Below, piece by piece: positions 30,746 to 42,405 of a stretch of DNA of 48,113 nt. The notes under the pieces were generated by a model that saw only the letters and a program-made list of their open reading frames with translations, did no database searches and had not been told where the DNA came from. The DNA comes from Trueperaceae bacterium (lineage in GTDB: Bacteria > Deinococcota > Deinococci > Deinococcales > Trueperaceae), in NCBI GenBank assembly GCA_019454765.1, contig JACFNR010000018.1, forward strand, positions 1 through 48,113, given 5' to 3'. Every line of letters starts with the position of its first letter. The first letter of the stretch is position 1. The position numbers and the translations under genes were made by a program.

Positions 30746-31252
30746 ATGAACCTCAAGTCGCTCCGCCTCGCCCTGGTAGCCGCCGCCGCCACGCTGCTCG
30801 TGTCGGCGTGCACGATCACCGTGCGGCCCGGCGGCTTCACCAGCTCCGACCTGACGTTGTCGGGCGTGATCCAGGACTTCCAGCCCACGCGCGGCAACGG
30901 CGCGGCCTACTACGTCGGCGAGAACGTCGAGTTCAGGCTCGTGACCGACCGGTCTGGTTACGTCACCCTCACCGCGCTGGATCCCGACGGCAAGGTCTAC
31001 GTCTTCGAGCGCAACATCCCCGTTCAGGCCGGGGTCAACTACCTACCGGTCGCCGGAGCCCGTCACGTCTACTCCGTCAACCCGCCGCTCGGGCAGCAGC
31101 GCGTCAGGGCGAGCTTCACCGTCGGGCGCACGGACGGGAGCGTCAAGTACGTCGGCCGCTACGGTGACGGCGACTGGACGAGCGCCATCCAGATCGAGAT
31201 CCGCCCCTCGCCCGTGCGGGACGTGGCGGAGACCTACTTCTACATCCGCTGA
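30746..31252 (+). CDS. DUF4384-domain lipoprotein
   Basis: The 168-residue protein has a signal peptide with lipobox VSAC near residue 22. A DUF4384-type beta domain follows (YYVGENVEFRLVTDRSGYVT, LDPDGKVYVFERN). The domain is found in many envelope proteins of unknown role and in some S-layer-associated proteins. It ends VAETYFYIR. A strong ribosome site, AGGAGG, precedes the ATG. A long perfect hairpin lies just after the stop. It and the lipoprotein before it may form an envelope pair, but each has its own promoter. Confidence 0.8.
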   Translation: MNLKSLRLALVAAAATLLVSACTITVRPGGFTSSDLTLSGVIQDFQPTRGNGAAYYVGENVEFRLVTDRSGYVTLTALDPDGKVYVFERNIPVQAGVNYLPVAGARHVYSVNPPLGQQRVRASFTVGRTDGSVKYVGRYGDGDWTSAIQIEIRPSPVRDVAETYFYIR

Positions 31253-31274
31253 CCCGCTGCTCGCCGGCGGTCTG

Positions 31275-31310
31275 GCGCGTCACGGCACCCCGTCAGGTGC
31301 CGTGACGCGC
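31275..31310 (+). terminator. Strong hairpin terminator after the DUF4384 gene
   Basis: A 15-bp perfect stem (left arm 31275-31289, right arm 31296-31310) encloses a 6-base loop, CCGTCA. No T-run follows, as is common in GC-rich genomes. Confidence 0.65.
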
Positions 31311-31321
31311 TGTCGGTGGAG

Positions 31322-31327
31322 TAGAAT
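31322..31327 (+). promoter_or_regulatory. -10 box of yebC
   Basis: TAGAAT follows the terminator hairpin by 11 bases and would give a leader of about 95 bases before yebC. A second TAGACT (31422-31427) directly abuts the start and cannot serve as its promoter. Confidence 0.4.
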
Positions 31328-31427
31328 GAGCGGGCCGCCTAGCGCGTCCAGCGCAGGTCCGGGCCCGACGGCGCCCGCCCTGCCTGCAGCGCGGGCGCGG
31401 CGGTGCCCTTCGAAAGGAAACTAGACT

Positions 31428-32168
31428 TTGGCAGGACATAGCAAGTGGGCCCAGATCAAGCGTAAGAAGGGCGCGCTCGACAAGCAGCGCGGCAAGGTCA
31501 TCAGCAAGCACGTGCGCGCCATCCAGTCCGCCGTCAGGAGCGGCGGTAGCGGCGACCCTAGCGTGAACCTGCCGCTCAGGAACGCCCTGTCGGCCGCCAA
31601 GGTCGACAACGTGCCGATCGACAACGTCGACCGGGCCATCGAGCGCGCGCTGGGTGGCGGCGAGGGAGGCAACTTCGAGCCTGCCTTCTACGAGGGCTAC
31701 GGCCCCGCCGGAGTCGCCATGCTCGTGGAGACCCTCACCGACAACAAGAACCGCACGGCGGGCGAGGTGAGGCACGTCTTCAGCAAGCACGGCGGCAACA
31801 TGTCGGGTTCGACCGCGTGGCAGTTCGACACGAAGGGCATGATCACGGTGGATCAGGTCGGCGACGCCGTCGAGGAGGCGGCCATCGAGCTCGGGGCCGA
31901 CGACATCGAGGTCGACGACGGCACCTCCGTGCTCTACACCCCGCCGGCCGAGCTCTACGCCATCGTCGAGGGCCTGCAGGAGCGAGGGTTGCCGGTCGAC
32001 GTCGTGCAGCTCACCAAGCTGCCGCAGACCCAGACCGCCCTGACGCCCGAGGAGGCGCGCAAGGTCATGAACTTCCTCGAGAGCTTGGAGGACCTCGACG
32101 ACGTGCAGAACGTCTACACCACGGCAGCTCTCGACGACGTCGAAGAGGACGTCGACGCGATCGGCTGA
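31428..32168 (+). CDS. yebC: YebC/PmpR-family protein (TACO1-like)
   Basis: The 246-residue protein begins MAGHSKWAQIKRKKGALDKQ, the family hallmark, so the TTG at 31428 is the true start (GAAAGGA lies about 10 bases before it). Other family blocks are GYGPAGVAMLVETLTDNKNR near residue 87 and a C-terminal domain with LVPxxx-like strands. YebC proteins bind the ribosome and help translation through difficult motifs such as proline runs, and some were described as transcription regulators. The next gene, a YjeF-N protein, follows 17 bases later and is probably co-transcribed. Confidence 0.95.
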   Translation: MAGHSKWAQIKRKKGALDKQRGKVISKHVRAIQSAVRSGGSGDPSVNLPLRNALSAAKVDNVPIDNVDRAIERALGGGEGGNFEPAFYEGYGPAGVAMLVETLTDNKNRTAGEVRHVFSKHGGNMSGSTAWQFDTKGMITVDQVGDAVEEAAIELGADDIEVDDGTSVLYTPPAELYAIVEGLQERGLPVDVVQLTKLPQTQTALTPEEARKVMNFLESLEDLDDVQNVYTTAALDDVEEDVDAIG

Positions 32169-32185
32169 GCCGAGAAAGGGTGCCA

Positions 32186-32893
32186 ATGAGCTTTCCGCTC
32201 GTCCGCTGGGACGACCTGCCCGCCATCACCTCCAACCAGATGCAGCAGCTCATCATGCTGGCGACAGGCAAGTTCGGTCTCGACACGCGCGTCCTCGTTG
32301 AGCACACGGCGAGGAACCTCGTCGCCCTGATCGAGGCGTTCGGCGGCGACGGTCCCGTGCTCGTGGTTGCCGGCCGCGGCAACAACGGTAGCGGCGGCTT
32401 GGCGGCGGCGAGGCTGCTGGCGGCGCGCGGCCGCCGGGTGTGGGTGGTGCCCACCCACGAGGCGGAGAACTACTCTGGCACCCCCAAGGAGCAGCTCGAG
32501 CACCTGCGGCACTTCGAGCGCGTGAAGGTGCGCACGAGCCTCCCCAAGATGAAGTTCGGCTGCGTCATCGATGCCGCCATCGGCACCAACCTCGAGGGAC
32601 CGCCGCGCGGCCGCACCCTCGACGTGATCACCGTCCTCAACAACCTGACCGACAGCCTGGTCGTCTCGCTCGACACCCCCACCGGCATGCGCGCCGACGA
32701 CGGCACCACCCCGGGCGACGTGGTGCGGGCGACCATCACCATGAGCATCGGCCTGCCGAAGGTGGGCGTCAAGCCGGGGGGCAACGTCGGTCGCCTGTTC
32801 GTGGGCGACCTGAGCCTGCCGCCTGGACTCTACGAGAACCTGCAGCTCCCTCCTGTCGACCTTCCCGCATACGTGACCGAGGTGGCCGACTAG
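32186..32893 (+). CDS. YjeF N-terminal domain protein (NAD(P)HX epimerase-like)
   Basis: The 235-residue protein is a stand-alone YjeF-N Rossmann-like domain. It has GRGNNGSGGLAAARLLAARG near residue 66 (the GxGNNGGDG phosphate loop, slightly altered), CVIDAAIGTNLEGPPRG near residue 129, SLDTPTGMRADDG near residue 163 and GLPKVGVKP near residue 190. The family repairs damaged NAD(P)H hydrates by interconverting epimers; the matching dehydratase domain is absent here. The altered loop makes the exact reaction less certain. Ribosome site AAAGGG precedes the ATG. A bidirectional terminator follows. Confidence 0.85.
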   Translation: MSFPLVRWDDLPAITSNQMQQLIMLATGKFGLDTRVLVEHTARNLVALIEAFGGDGPVLVVAGRGNNGSGGLAAARLLAARGRRVWVVPTHEAENYSGTPKEQLEHLRHFERVKVRTSLPKMKFGCVIDAAIGTNLEGPPRGRTLDVITVLNNLTDSLVVSLDTPTGMRADDGTTPGDVVRATITMSIGLPKVGVKPGGNVGRLFVGDLSLPPGLYENLQLPPVDLPAYVTEVAD

Positions 32894-32946
32894 GGGCCGC
32901 GAGACGGCGGGCCTAGCGCCCGCCGCGTGACCGAGCGCGAAGCGGA

Positions 32947-32980
32947 AGGCCCGCCCCGGCGAACCGGGGCGGGCCTCTTT
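32947..32980 (+). terminator. Bidirectional terminator between the YjeF-N gene and the tRNAs
   Basis: A 12-bp perfect GC stem (GGCCCGCCCCGG at 32948-32959, CCGGGGCGGGCC at 32964-32975) with a CGAA loop is followed by TCTTT. It lies between convergent units and ends at the tRNA-Val CCA. Confidence 0.8.
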
Positions 32981-33054
32981 GGTAGGCGCGGACAGGATTG
33001 AACTGTCGACCTCTACAGTGTCAGTGTAGCGCTCTCCCACTGAGCTACGCGCCT
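32980..33054 (-). tRNA. tRNA-Val (anticodon GAC)
   Basis: On the minus strand the acceptor AGGCGCG pairs with CGCGCCT. The D arm is GCTC/GAGC, the anticodon stem CTACA/TGTAG with loop CTGACAC (anticodon GAC), and the T arm GACAG/CTGTC with TTCAATC. The discriminator is A and CCA is encoded (32980-32982). All stems pair fully. Confidence 0.97.
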
Positions 33055-33098
33055 GCGGTGCTGCCGTCCGGGCGGGTGGCCGCCGGTCGGGTGGGATG

Positions 33099-33173
33099 TG
33101 GAGGCGCCGACCGGAATCGAACCGGTGAATCGAGGTTTTGCAGACCTCTGCCTTACCGCTTGGCTACGGCGCC
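33099..33173 (-). tRNA. tRNA-Cys (anticodon GCA)
   Basis: On the minus strand the acceptor GGCGCCG pairs with CGGCGCC. The anticodon stem is GAGGT/ACCTC with loop CTGCAAA (anticodon GCA), and the T arm ACCGG/CCGGT with TTCGATT. The discriminator is U, the main cysteine identity element, and CCA is encoded. It is probably transcribed with tRNA-Val, 44 bases downstream. Confidence 0.97.
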
Positions 33174-33183
33174 AAGCTCACAG

Positions 33184-33213
33184 AAAGTACCACGCGCGCT
33201 TCCGGGGCGTCAA
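33184..33213 (-). promoter_or_regulatory. Promoter of the tRNA-Cys / tRNA-Val unit
   Basis: Read on the minus strand, TTGACG (33208-33213), 18 bases and TACTTT (33184-33189) make the best -35/-10 pair in the window. It ends 10 bases before the tRNA-Cys 5' end. It diverges from dnaE. Confidence 0.7.
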
Positions 33214-33276
33214 CGTGCACGAAACGCGCCCCACACGTGGTGACGCGGTGAGGCGGGAGGCCGCGGCGGCAGGCGG

Positions 33277-33282
33277 TAAGCT
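33277..33282 (+). promoter_or_regulatory. -10 box for a leaderless start (dnaE)
   Basis: TAAGCT ends 6 bases before the ATG at 33289. The same hexamer at nearly the same spacing precedes the recombinase and the shikimate-dehydrogenase-like gene. Confidence 0.55.
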
Positions 33283-33288
33283 CGGACG

Positions 33289-37071
<3,783 letters not shown>

Positions 37072-37102
37072 CCCTGCACCTGCGGCGGCCGGGCGCGGGA
37101 GG

Positions 37103-38197
37103 TCAGTCGGCGGCGGCCAGGCGCCGCTCGACGTCGATCTGCGTGGCCGCCATCTTGAACGCCTGTGCGCTGGTGGCGGCGTTGTGGCCCGTGCCGTAGT
37201 CGATGATCCCCGCGCCGTACAGCTCCGCCAGGTGCGCGTCGAACGAGCGCATGCCGTCGAGCGTCGCCTCCTTCAGCACGTCGTAGAGCTCCGGGGTGCG
37301 CTCCGGGTCGCGCACGAGGTCCTTCACGCGCAGCGTGCCCTTGAGGATCTCCGTGGCGGCGACGCGGCCGCGCCCGCCCGCGCGCGGTAGCAGGCGCTGC
37401 GAGACGATGCCCACCAGCGACTCGGCGAACAGGACGCGCGCCGTGTCGCGCTCGTAGGGCGGGAACAGCTCCATCACGCGGTTGATGGTCCTGACCGAGT
37501 CTTGCGTGTGCAGCGTGCTGAAGACCAGGTGTCCCGTCTGCGCCGCGCTCAGGGCCGCGGCGGCGGTGGCGTGATCCCTGATCTCGCCGATGAGGATGAC
37601 GTCGGGGTCCTGGCGCATGGCGGCGACGAGCGCCTCGGCGAACGAGGGGGCGTCGACGCCCAGCTCGCGCTGCACCACGATGGAGTTGCGGGAGCGGTGC
37701 AGGTACTCGATGGGGTCCTCCACCGTCACGATCATCTTCGAGTGCGCGGCGTTGATCTCGTGGACGATACGTGCCAGCGTCGTCGACTTGCCGGAGCCGG
37801 TCGGGCCGGTCACGAGCACGAGCCCCTTCTCCTGGTCCCGCAGGTAGTCGATCGTGTCGGCCGGGAGGTCGACGACCTGCAGCGACTCCTCGTCGGAGTT
37901 CACCACGCGCAAGACGGCGCTGACGCTCCCCCGCTGCCTGAACAGGTTGACGCGGAAGCGCCCCAACCCGGTCACGGCGTACGCCAGGTCGACCTGGTGC
38001 TTCGTCTCGAACGCCGCCTTGTGGCGCTCGTCGCACATGAGGTCGATGAGCGCCGCCGTGAACTTGGGCGTGATGCGGGCCTCCGTCACGGGCGTGAGCC
38101 TGCCGCTAACGCGGGCCATGGCGGGCAGGCCCACGTGAAGGTGAACGTCGGAGGCCCCCTGTTCGACGATCTGTCGCAGCAAGTCGTTGAAGTGCAT
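37103..38197 (-). CDS. pilT: Twitching motility ATPase PilT
   Basis: The 364-residue ATPase retracts type IV pili. It has the PAS-like N-terminal domain (FNDLLRQIVEQGASDVHLHV), Walker A GPTGSGKSTT near residue 131, the Asp box IVTVEDPIEYLH near residue 157, Walker B DVILIGEIRD near residue 193, the His box TGHLVFSTLHT near residue 213, and the PilT-type GMRSFDAHLAELYGAGII near residue 313. The lack of a long N-terminal domain separates it from PilB. Other pilus genes are not in the window. Start ATG 38197 lies 6 bases after TAGAGT. It converges on dnaE with a 31-base gap. Confidence 0.95.
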   Translation of the reverse strand: MHFNDLLRQIVEQGASDVHLHVGLPAMARVSGRLTPVTEARITPKFTAALIDLMCDERHKAAFETKHQVDLAYAVTGLGRFRVNLFRQRGSVSAVLRVVNSDEESLQVVDLPADTIDYLRDQEKGLVLVTGPTGSGKSTTLARIVHEINAAHSKMIVTVEDPIEYLHRSRNSIVVQRELGVDAPSFAEALVAAMRQDPDVILIGEIRDHATAAAALSAAQTGHLVFSTLHTQDSVRTINRVMELFPPYERDTARVLFAESLVGIVSQRLLPRAGGRGRVAATEILKGTLRVKDLVRDPERTPELYDVLKEATLDGMRSFDAHLAELYGAGIIDYGTGHNAATSAQAFKMAATQIDVERRLAAAD

Positions 38198-38203
38198 ACT
38201 CGG

Positions 38204-38209
38204 ACTCTA
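38204..38209 (-). promoter_or_regulatory. -10 box for a leaderless start (pilT)
   Basis: TAGAGT on the minus strand ends 6 bases before the ATG at 38197. Confidence 0.5.
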
Positions 38210-38331
38210 TCGACGTCGCCTGACGGCGTTCTTTCTTGAGCGGAGCCGCCCGGCCCCCGCGATGTGCCCGGCGGGGTGCCGGCCGCCCGCGTAGTGAACG
38301 CGGGCGACGCCACGTGGTGGCCGCGAGCCGG

Positions 38332-38337
38332 TAGACT
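38332..38337 (+). promoter_or_regulatory. -10 box before the cyclophilin leader ORF
   Basis: TAGACT ends 8 bases before the ATG of a 23-codon ORF, which in turn overlaps the cyclophilin gene. Confidence 0.5.
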
Positions 38338-38345
38338 GCTGCGTC

Positions 38346-38417
38346 ATGACGGAACCCACCCACGAACTCACCGGCGCCCGACCGGTCGCCGCTGCCGTCG
38401 CGGGGGGCGCAGCGTGA
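38346..38417 (+). CDS. 23-residue leaderless leader ORF coupled to the cyclophilin gene
   Basis: From ATG 38346, 8 bases after a -10 box, the frame reads [20 protein letters not shown] then three small residues, and stops at TGA 38415-38417. The next gene starts with GTG 38414, so the two share GTGA. The downstream start has only a weak G-run as a ribosome site. This is the clearest case in the window of a leaderless short ORF feeding a coupled gene. Whether the peptide itself matters is unknown. Confidence 0.45.
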   Translation: MTEPTHELTGARPVAAAVAGGAA

Positions 38418-39451
38418 CCCGCGTCGCCGCCCTCGTGATCCTCCTCGTCGTCATCGTCGCGAGCGGCTTCTGGCTGGCGCGCGACCGCTCGACGCCGACG
38501 GGTGGGGGCGCGGACGGGGAGGTCGCCGCTGACGCGGCACCCGCCGCCGCCCAACCGGGAACACCCACCCCCGCGGCGCCCGAGGCCGGGCAGGCGGAGG
38601 TCGCCGCGGGCGGTGAGCCCGTGGGGGCGCCGGCCGCCGCGGGCGAGGCCGCGAGCGATCCGGCACCGACCGCGTTGACGCTGCCGGCGGGCTACGAGCA
38701 GGTGCCCTACCTCGTGGACGAGCCGCAGCAGGCGTTCGACGCCCCGCAGCAGGTGCTCGATCCCGACCTCGACTACGTGGCCGTGCTCCGCACCAACCGC
38801 GGCGACCTCACCGTCGACCTGTACTCGCGCCGCGCGCCGAACACCGTAAACAACTTCGTGTTCCTTGCGCTCAACCACTTCTACGACGGCGTGCCGTTCC
38901 ACCGGGTCTTGGAGGGCTTCATGGCGCAGACGGGCGACCCGACGGGCACCGGCCGCGGCGGCCCCGGCTACCAGTTCGACGACGAGATCGCGGCCGACCT
39001 GCACTTCGACGCTCGCGGCATCCTCGCCATGGCCAACGCAGGCAAGGCGGCCGACGGCAGCGGCACGAACGGGTCGCAGTTCTTCATCACCTTCGAACCC
39101 ACGCCCTGGCTCGACGGCAACCACACGATCTTCGGCCACGTCATCGCCGGCGACCCGGTGCTCGACGCGATCACGCGCGTCGATCCGGGCACCCCCAGCG
39201 TGATCGCCTACGTCGACGAACCCGCGACCGACCTGGCCGCCAAGGGCATCGACCTGCCCGCGGCCGAAGGCCAGACCGTGGGGGACGCGGTCGAGGCCCT
39301 GCTCGGCACCATGCCGGTGGCGGGGCAGTCGTTCAACCTCGCAGGCTACGTCGTGGCCGTCGGGCAGGCCGGCGGGGAACCCGCCTTCGGCTTCTTCCGG
39401 GCGCCCGACCAGTTGGAGACCGTCGTCATCGCCGCGCGACCGCGCGAGTGA
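38414..39451 (+). CDS. Membrane-anchored cyclophilin (peptidyl-prolyl isomerase) with an inserted segment
   Basis: The 345-residue protein starts with a membrane anchor ([19 protein letters not shown]), then an Ala/Pro/Gly-rich linker of about 70 residues, then a cyclophilin domain from about residue 115. The domain has [32 protein letters not shown] and NGSQFFITF. It isomerises X-Pro bonds, here outside the membrane. Compared with the next gene, about 65 extra residues are inserted after ITRVDPG and before the last strand ([14 protein letters not shown]). The start is GTG 38414, not the longer upstream frame, because the anchor then lies at the N-terminus and the GTGA overlap fits. Confidence 0.88.
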   Translation: MTRVAALVILLVVIVASGFWLARDRSTPTGGGADGEVAADAAPAAAQPGTPTPAAPEAGQAEVAAGGEPVGAPAAAGEAASDPAPTALTLPAGYEQVPYLVDEPQQAFDAPQQVLDPDLDYVAVLRTNRGDLTVDLYSRRAPNTVNNFVFLALNHFYDGVPFHRVLEGFMAQTGDPTGTGRGGPGYQFDDEIAADLHFDARGILAMANAGKAADGSGTNGSQFFITFEPTPWLDGNHTIFGHVIAGDPVLDAITRVDPGTPSVIAYVDEPATDLAAKGIDLPAAEGQTVGDAVEALLGTMPVAGQSFNLAGYVVAVGQAGGEPAFGFFRAPDQLETVVIAARPRE

Positions 39452-40083
39452 CCGAGCGAACGGAGGTCCGCGTGGCGCCAGTCGCGCGTGCCGGAAAGGT
39501 CCACCCCATGAACGAACTGTTGACCGGTTTCAGGAGCGTCGAGCCGCTCGCCGCCGAGCGCCGCACGCGCTTCGAGCGGGCCGAGGACGTGCTGGAAGAC
39601 GGCGCGGAGTACCGCGCCGTGATCACGACCAACAAGGGCGAGCTCGTCCTCGAGCTCTACCCCGACCAGGCGCCGCGGACGGTGAACAACTTCGTCTTCC
39701 TCGCCCTGAACCGCTACTACGACGGGGTGGTCTTCCACCGCGTCCTCGAGGACTTCATGGCGCAGACGGGCGACCCGACGGGCACCGGCACCGGCGGTCC
39801 CGGTTACACGTTCGCGGACGAGTTCCACGCCGACCTGCGCCACCGCGGCGTCGGCGTGCTCAGCATGGCGAACGCCGGTCCCGGCTTCAGGGGCGAGGGG
39901 ACGAACGGGTCGCAGTTCTTCATCACCTTCACCGACACGCCGTGGCTCGACGGCAAGCACAGCGTGTTCGGCAAGGTCATCGGGGGAGCGGACGTGCTCG
40001 ACCGGATCCAACGGATCGACCCCAGCCGGCGCGGCGGCCCGGATCCCGACCGGATGGAGTCCGTCGTCATCTACACCCGCTGA
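39448..40083 (+). CDS. Cytoplasmic cyclophilin-type peptidyl-prolyl isomerase
   Basis: The 211-residue protein has the same cyclophilin core as its neighbour: [20 protein letters not shown] near residue 75, [20 protein letters not shown] near residue 105 and [20 protein letters not shown] near residue 152. It lacks the membrane anchor and the inserted segment. Its GTG at 39448 overlaps the stop of the membrane form as GTGA. An ATG at 39508 with GGAAAGG upstream is an alternative start that trims 20 residues. The pair looks like a tandem duplication in which one copy works inside and one outside the cell. Confidence 0.9.
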   Translation: MTERTEVRVAPVARAGKVHPMNELLTGFRSVEPLAAERRTRFERAEDVLEDGAEYRAVITTNKGELVLELYPDQAPRTVNNFVFLALNRYYDGVVFHRVLEDFMAQTGDPTGTGTGGPGYTFADEFHADLRHRGVGVLSMANAGPGFRGEGTNGSQFFITFTDTPWLDGKHSVFGKVIGGADVLDRIQRIDPSRRGGPDPDRMESVVIYTR

Positions 40084-40115
40084 CCCCCTAGCCGAGCCAC
40101 GGCACCTTCGCGAAC

Positions 40116-40147
40116 GGCGCGCGACGACCCGCGAGGGGTCGCGCGCC
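40116..40147. terminator. Bidirectional hairpin between the cyclophilin and thrS genes
   Basis: A 10-bp perfect stem (GGCGCGCGAC / GTCGCGCGCC) with an inner CCC-GCGA-GGG extension lies between two convergent genes. No T-run is present. Confidence 0.55.
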
Positions 40148-40173
40148 AGGGCCTTCGGGGGCGCCGCCCCGCG

Positions 40174-42159
40174 TCAGGCCAGAGGGTTCACCTTGAGGAG
40201 GCGCCGCACGTGAGCGTCGCGCAGGTGCGCCACGAACGCCTCCGCCGCCACCCCGTGGCGCTCCGGCTCCTGGCGGCTCCGGAACGACACCTGCCTGGCA
40301 GCCTCCTCCTTGTCGCCGACGACGACGATGTAGGGCACCTTGTAGAGCTCGGCGTCGCGGATCTTGGCGTTCATGCGCTCGTTGCTGTCGTCGACCTCGC
40401 TGCGGAGTCCCGCGGCCTCCAGCAGCTCCTGCAGGCCACGCGCGTAACCGGCGTGACGGTCCGCGATGGGCACGATCCTCACCTGCTCGGGCGCCAACCA
40501 CACCGGGAAGTCGCCTGCGAAGTGCTCGATGAGGAAACCGATGAAGCGTTCGTGCGTGGAGAGGGGCGCCCGGTGCAGGCACAGGGGCGTCCGGCGTTCG
40601 TTGTGCTCGTCGACGTACGTGAGGTCGAAACGTGCTGGCTGCGCGAAGTCGACCTGGTTGGTGGCCAGCGTGAACTCGCGCCCGATGGCGCTCTTGATCT
40701 GCACGTCGATCTTGGGTCCGTAGAAGGCCGCCTCGTCCTCGGCCTCGACGAACGGCACGCCCGCCGCCAGCAGCGCGTCGCGGACCATGGCCTCCGTCTT
40801 CACCCAGAGCTCGGGCTGATCGACGTACTTCTTCCCCAGGCCTTCGACCGAGTGCTTCGAGAGCCGCATCACGTAATCGTCGATGCCGAACAGGTCGAAG
40901 TACTTGGTGTAGAGGTCGATGACGGCTAGGAACTCCGCCTCGAACTGCTCCTCCGTGCAGTAGATGTGCGCGTCGTTCATCTGCATGGAGCGCACGCGCA
41001 TCAGGCCCATGAGCGCCCCGGAGTCCTCGTAGCGGTAGCAGGTGCCGTACTCCGCCAGCCTGAGCGGCAGGTCGCGGTAGCTGTGCTGGCGCGCCGCGTA
41101 GATCTTGTGGTGGAACGGGCAGTTCATGGGCTTGACGTAGTACTTCTCCCCATCCTCCAGGACCATGGGCGGGTACATCGAGTCGGCGTAGTAGGGCAGG
41201 TGCCCCGACTTCACGAAGAGCTGCTCCTTGGTGAGGTGAGGGCTGCGCACGCGCTTGTAGCCGGCGGCCTCCTCCGTCTCCTTCGCCAGGCGCTCGATCT
41301 CCTCCACCATGATGGCGCCGCGCGGCAACCATAGCGGCAGTCCGGGGCCGACGTCCTCGTCCAGCACGAAGATGTCGAGCTCGGCGCCGAGCTTGCGGTG
41401 GTCGCGCCGCTTCGCCTCCTCCAGCTGCCAGAGGTGACGCTCGAGCTCCTCCTTGGTCGCGAACGCCACGCCGTAGATGCGTTGCAGCATGGGACGCGAC
41501 TCGTCGCCGCGCCAGTACGCGCCCGCCACGCTCATCAGCTTGAAGCTGGCGGGGACCGCCCCGGTGCGGGGCAGGTGCGGGCCGCGGCACAGGTCGGTGA
41601 AGCCGCCGGCGCCGCCCTGCTCGTAGAAGCTGATCGCCTCGCCGACCGGCAGGTCGGTTATGAGCTCCACCTTGTACGGGTCGCCTTGCGCTTCGAAGCG
41701 CGCCAACGCCTCGGGCCTTGGCAGCTCGTACTTCACGAGCGGCAGGTCGGCGGCCACGATGGCGCGCATGCGCGCCTCGATGGCCGTCAGGTCCTCGGGC
41801 GTCAGGGAGCGCGGCAGGTCGAAGTCGTAGTAGAAGCCGTTGTCGATGACCGGTCCCACACCCATCTTGACCGACTCCGCCGGGTGGCCCTCGGCCACGA
41901 ACAGCTCGCGGACGGCCTGCGCCATCACGTGCGCCAGCGTGTGGCGCGCCAGGAAGATGGCGTCGTCGGCGTCGCGCTTCGTGACGATGGCCACGTGTGC
42001 CCCTGCCGGGACGGCGCTCTGGAGGTCCGACAGGCGCCCGTCGACGCGGACGCCGAGGGCGGCCTTGGCTAGGCCCGGGCCGATGGCGCCGGCAACGTCG
42101 GCGCCGGTGGCGCCGGCGGGGACGTCGAGCCGCTTACCGTCGGGAAGAACCACGAACAT
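40174..42159 (-). CDS. thrS: Threonine-tRNA ligase
   Basis: The 661-residue synthetase has all expected parts: a TGS domain (1-62), the editing domain beginning HTLAHVMAQAV near residue 73 and ending TDLCRGPHLP near residue 190, the class II core with MNCPFHHKIYAARQHSYRDL near residue 345 (zinc-binding Cys), motif 2 CYRYEDSGALMGLMRVRS near residue 378, and a C-terminal anticodon-binding domain from about residue 545 (VRIVPIADRHAGYARGL). It charges tRNA-Thr. There is a leader of nearly 190 bases with no T-box sequence (NGGTGGNACCGCG) that I can find, but it contains a leaderless ORF. Confidence 0.97.
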   Translation of the reverse strand: MFVVLPDGKRLDVPAGATGADVAGAIGPGLAKAALGVRVDGRLSDLQSAVPAGAHVAIVTKRDADDAIFLARHTLAHVMAQAVRELFVAEGHPAESVKMGVGPVIDNGFYYDFDLPRSLTPEDLTAIEARMRAIVAADLPLVKYELPRPEALARFEAQGDPYKVELITDLPVGEAISFYEQGGAGGFTDLCRGPHLPRTGAVPASFKLMSVAGAYWRGDESRPMLQRIYGVAFATKEELERHLWQLEEAKRRDHRKLGAELDIFVLDEDVGPGLPLWLPRGAIMVEEIERLAKETEEAAGYKRVRSPHLTKEQLFVKSGHLPYYADSMYPPMVLEDGEKYYVKPMNCPFHHKIYAARQHSYRDLPLRLAEYGTCYRYEDSGALMGLMRVRSMQMNDAHIYCTEEQFEAEFLAVIDLYTKYFDLFGIDDYVMRLSKHSVEGLGKKYVDQPELWVKTEAMVRDALLAAGVPFVEAEDEAAFYGPKIDVQIKSAIGREFTLATNQVDFAQPARFDLTYVDEHNERRTPLCLHRAPLSTHERFIGFLIEHFAGDFPVWLAPEQVRIVPIADRHAGYARGLQELLEAAGLRSEVDDSNERMNAKIRDAELYKVPYIVVVGDKEEAARQVSFRSRQEPERHGVAAEAFVAHLRDAHVRRLLKVNPLA

Positions 42160-42255
42160 CTCTCACCTGAACCGATCTGGTGGTCGCGCCGGGGCGCGTT
42201 ACCGTGCATCCGTCTTTGGGGGTGCCGGGAACCCCGGCAGGCCGGTGGGCGTCGA

Positions 42256-42348
42256 CTAGGCAGTCGAGGCGGCCCGCACCGGCGTTCGCCGCGCGTGGGC
42301 GCGCGGGGCGCCGTCGCCGGTGTCGCCGTGCCGGACCGCGTGCTGCAC
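42256..42348 (-). CDS. Possible 30-residue leaderless leader ORF before thrS
   Basis: A GTG six bases after TAGTAT opens a 30-codon frame ending in TAG, about 97 bases before thrS. It encodes three Thr, four Arg-rich blocks and several His, and no obvious Thr run. Regulation by leader-peptide translation is possible but not shown. It may be chance. Confidence 0.25.
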   Translation of the reverse strand: MQHAVRHGDTGDGAPRAHARRTPVRAASTA

Positions 42349-42354
42349 GGGCCG

Positions 42355-42360
42355 ATACTA
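42355..42360 (-). promoter_or_regulatory. -10 box of the thrS transcript
   Basis: TAGTAT on the minus strand starts a leader of nearly 190 bases, one of the longest in the window. It sits 33 bases from the divergent TAAGCT box at 42393. Confidence 0.5.
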
Positions 42361-42392
42361 CCACGAGGCTCAGGCCCCGGCCCGAGCCTTGG

Positions 42393-42398
42393 TAAGCT
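42393..42398 (+). promoter_or_regulatory. -10 box for a leaderless start (shikimate-dehydrogenase-like gene)
   Basis: TAAGCT ends 7 bases before the ATG at 42406. The open frame upstream of that ATG is therefore not translated. Confidence 0.5.
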
Positions 42399-42405
42399 CT
42401 CGTCC

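Noticed and set aside
31326-31424. 32-codon leader ORF before yebC
   Set aside because: Its ATG overlaps the -10 box TAGAAT, so it is unlikely to be in the transcript, and its stop does not overlap the yebC start.
38264-38413. Longer N-terminus for the membrane cyclophilin
   Set aside because: It would put 50 Arg-rich residues before the membrane anchor and would start upstream of the visible promoter.
40088-41590. Minus-strand frame overlapping thrS
   Set aside because: It is a frame-shifted shadow of thrS, Arg/Ala/Gly-rich, with no recognisable domain.
42160-42360. T-box riboswitch before thrS
   Set aside because: No NGGTGGNACCGCG-like antiterminator sequence or Stem I pattern is present in the leader.
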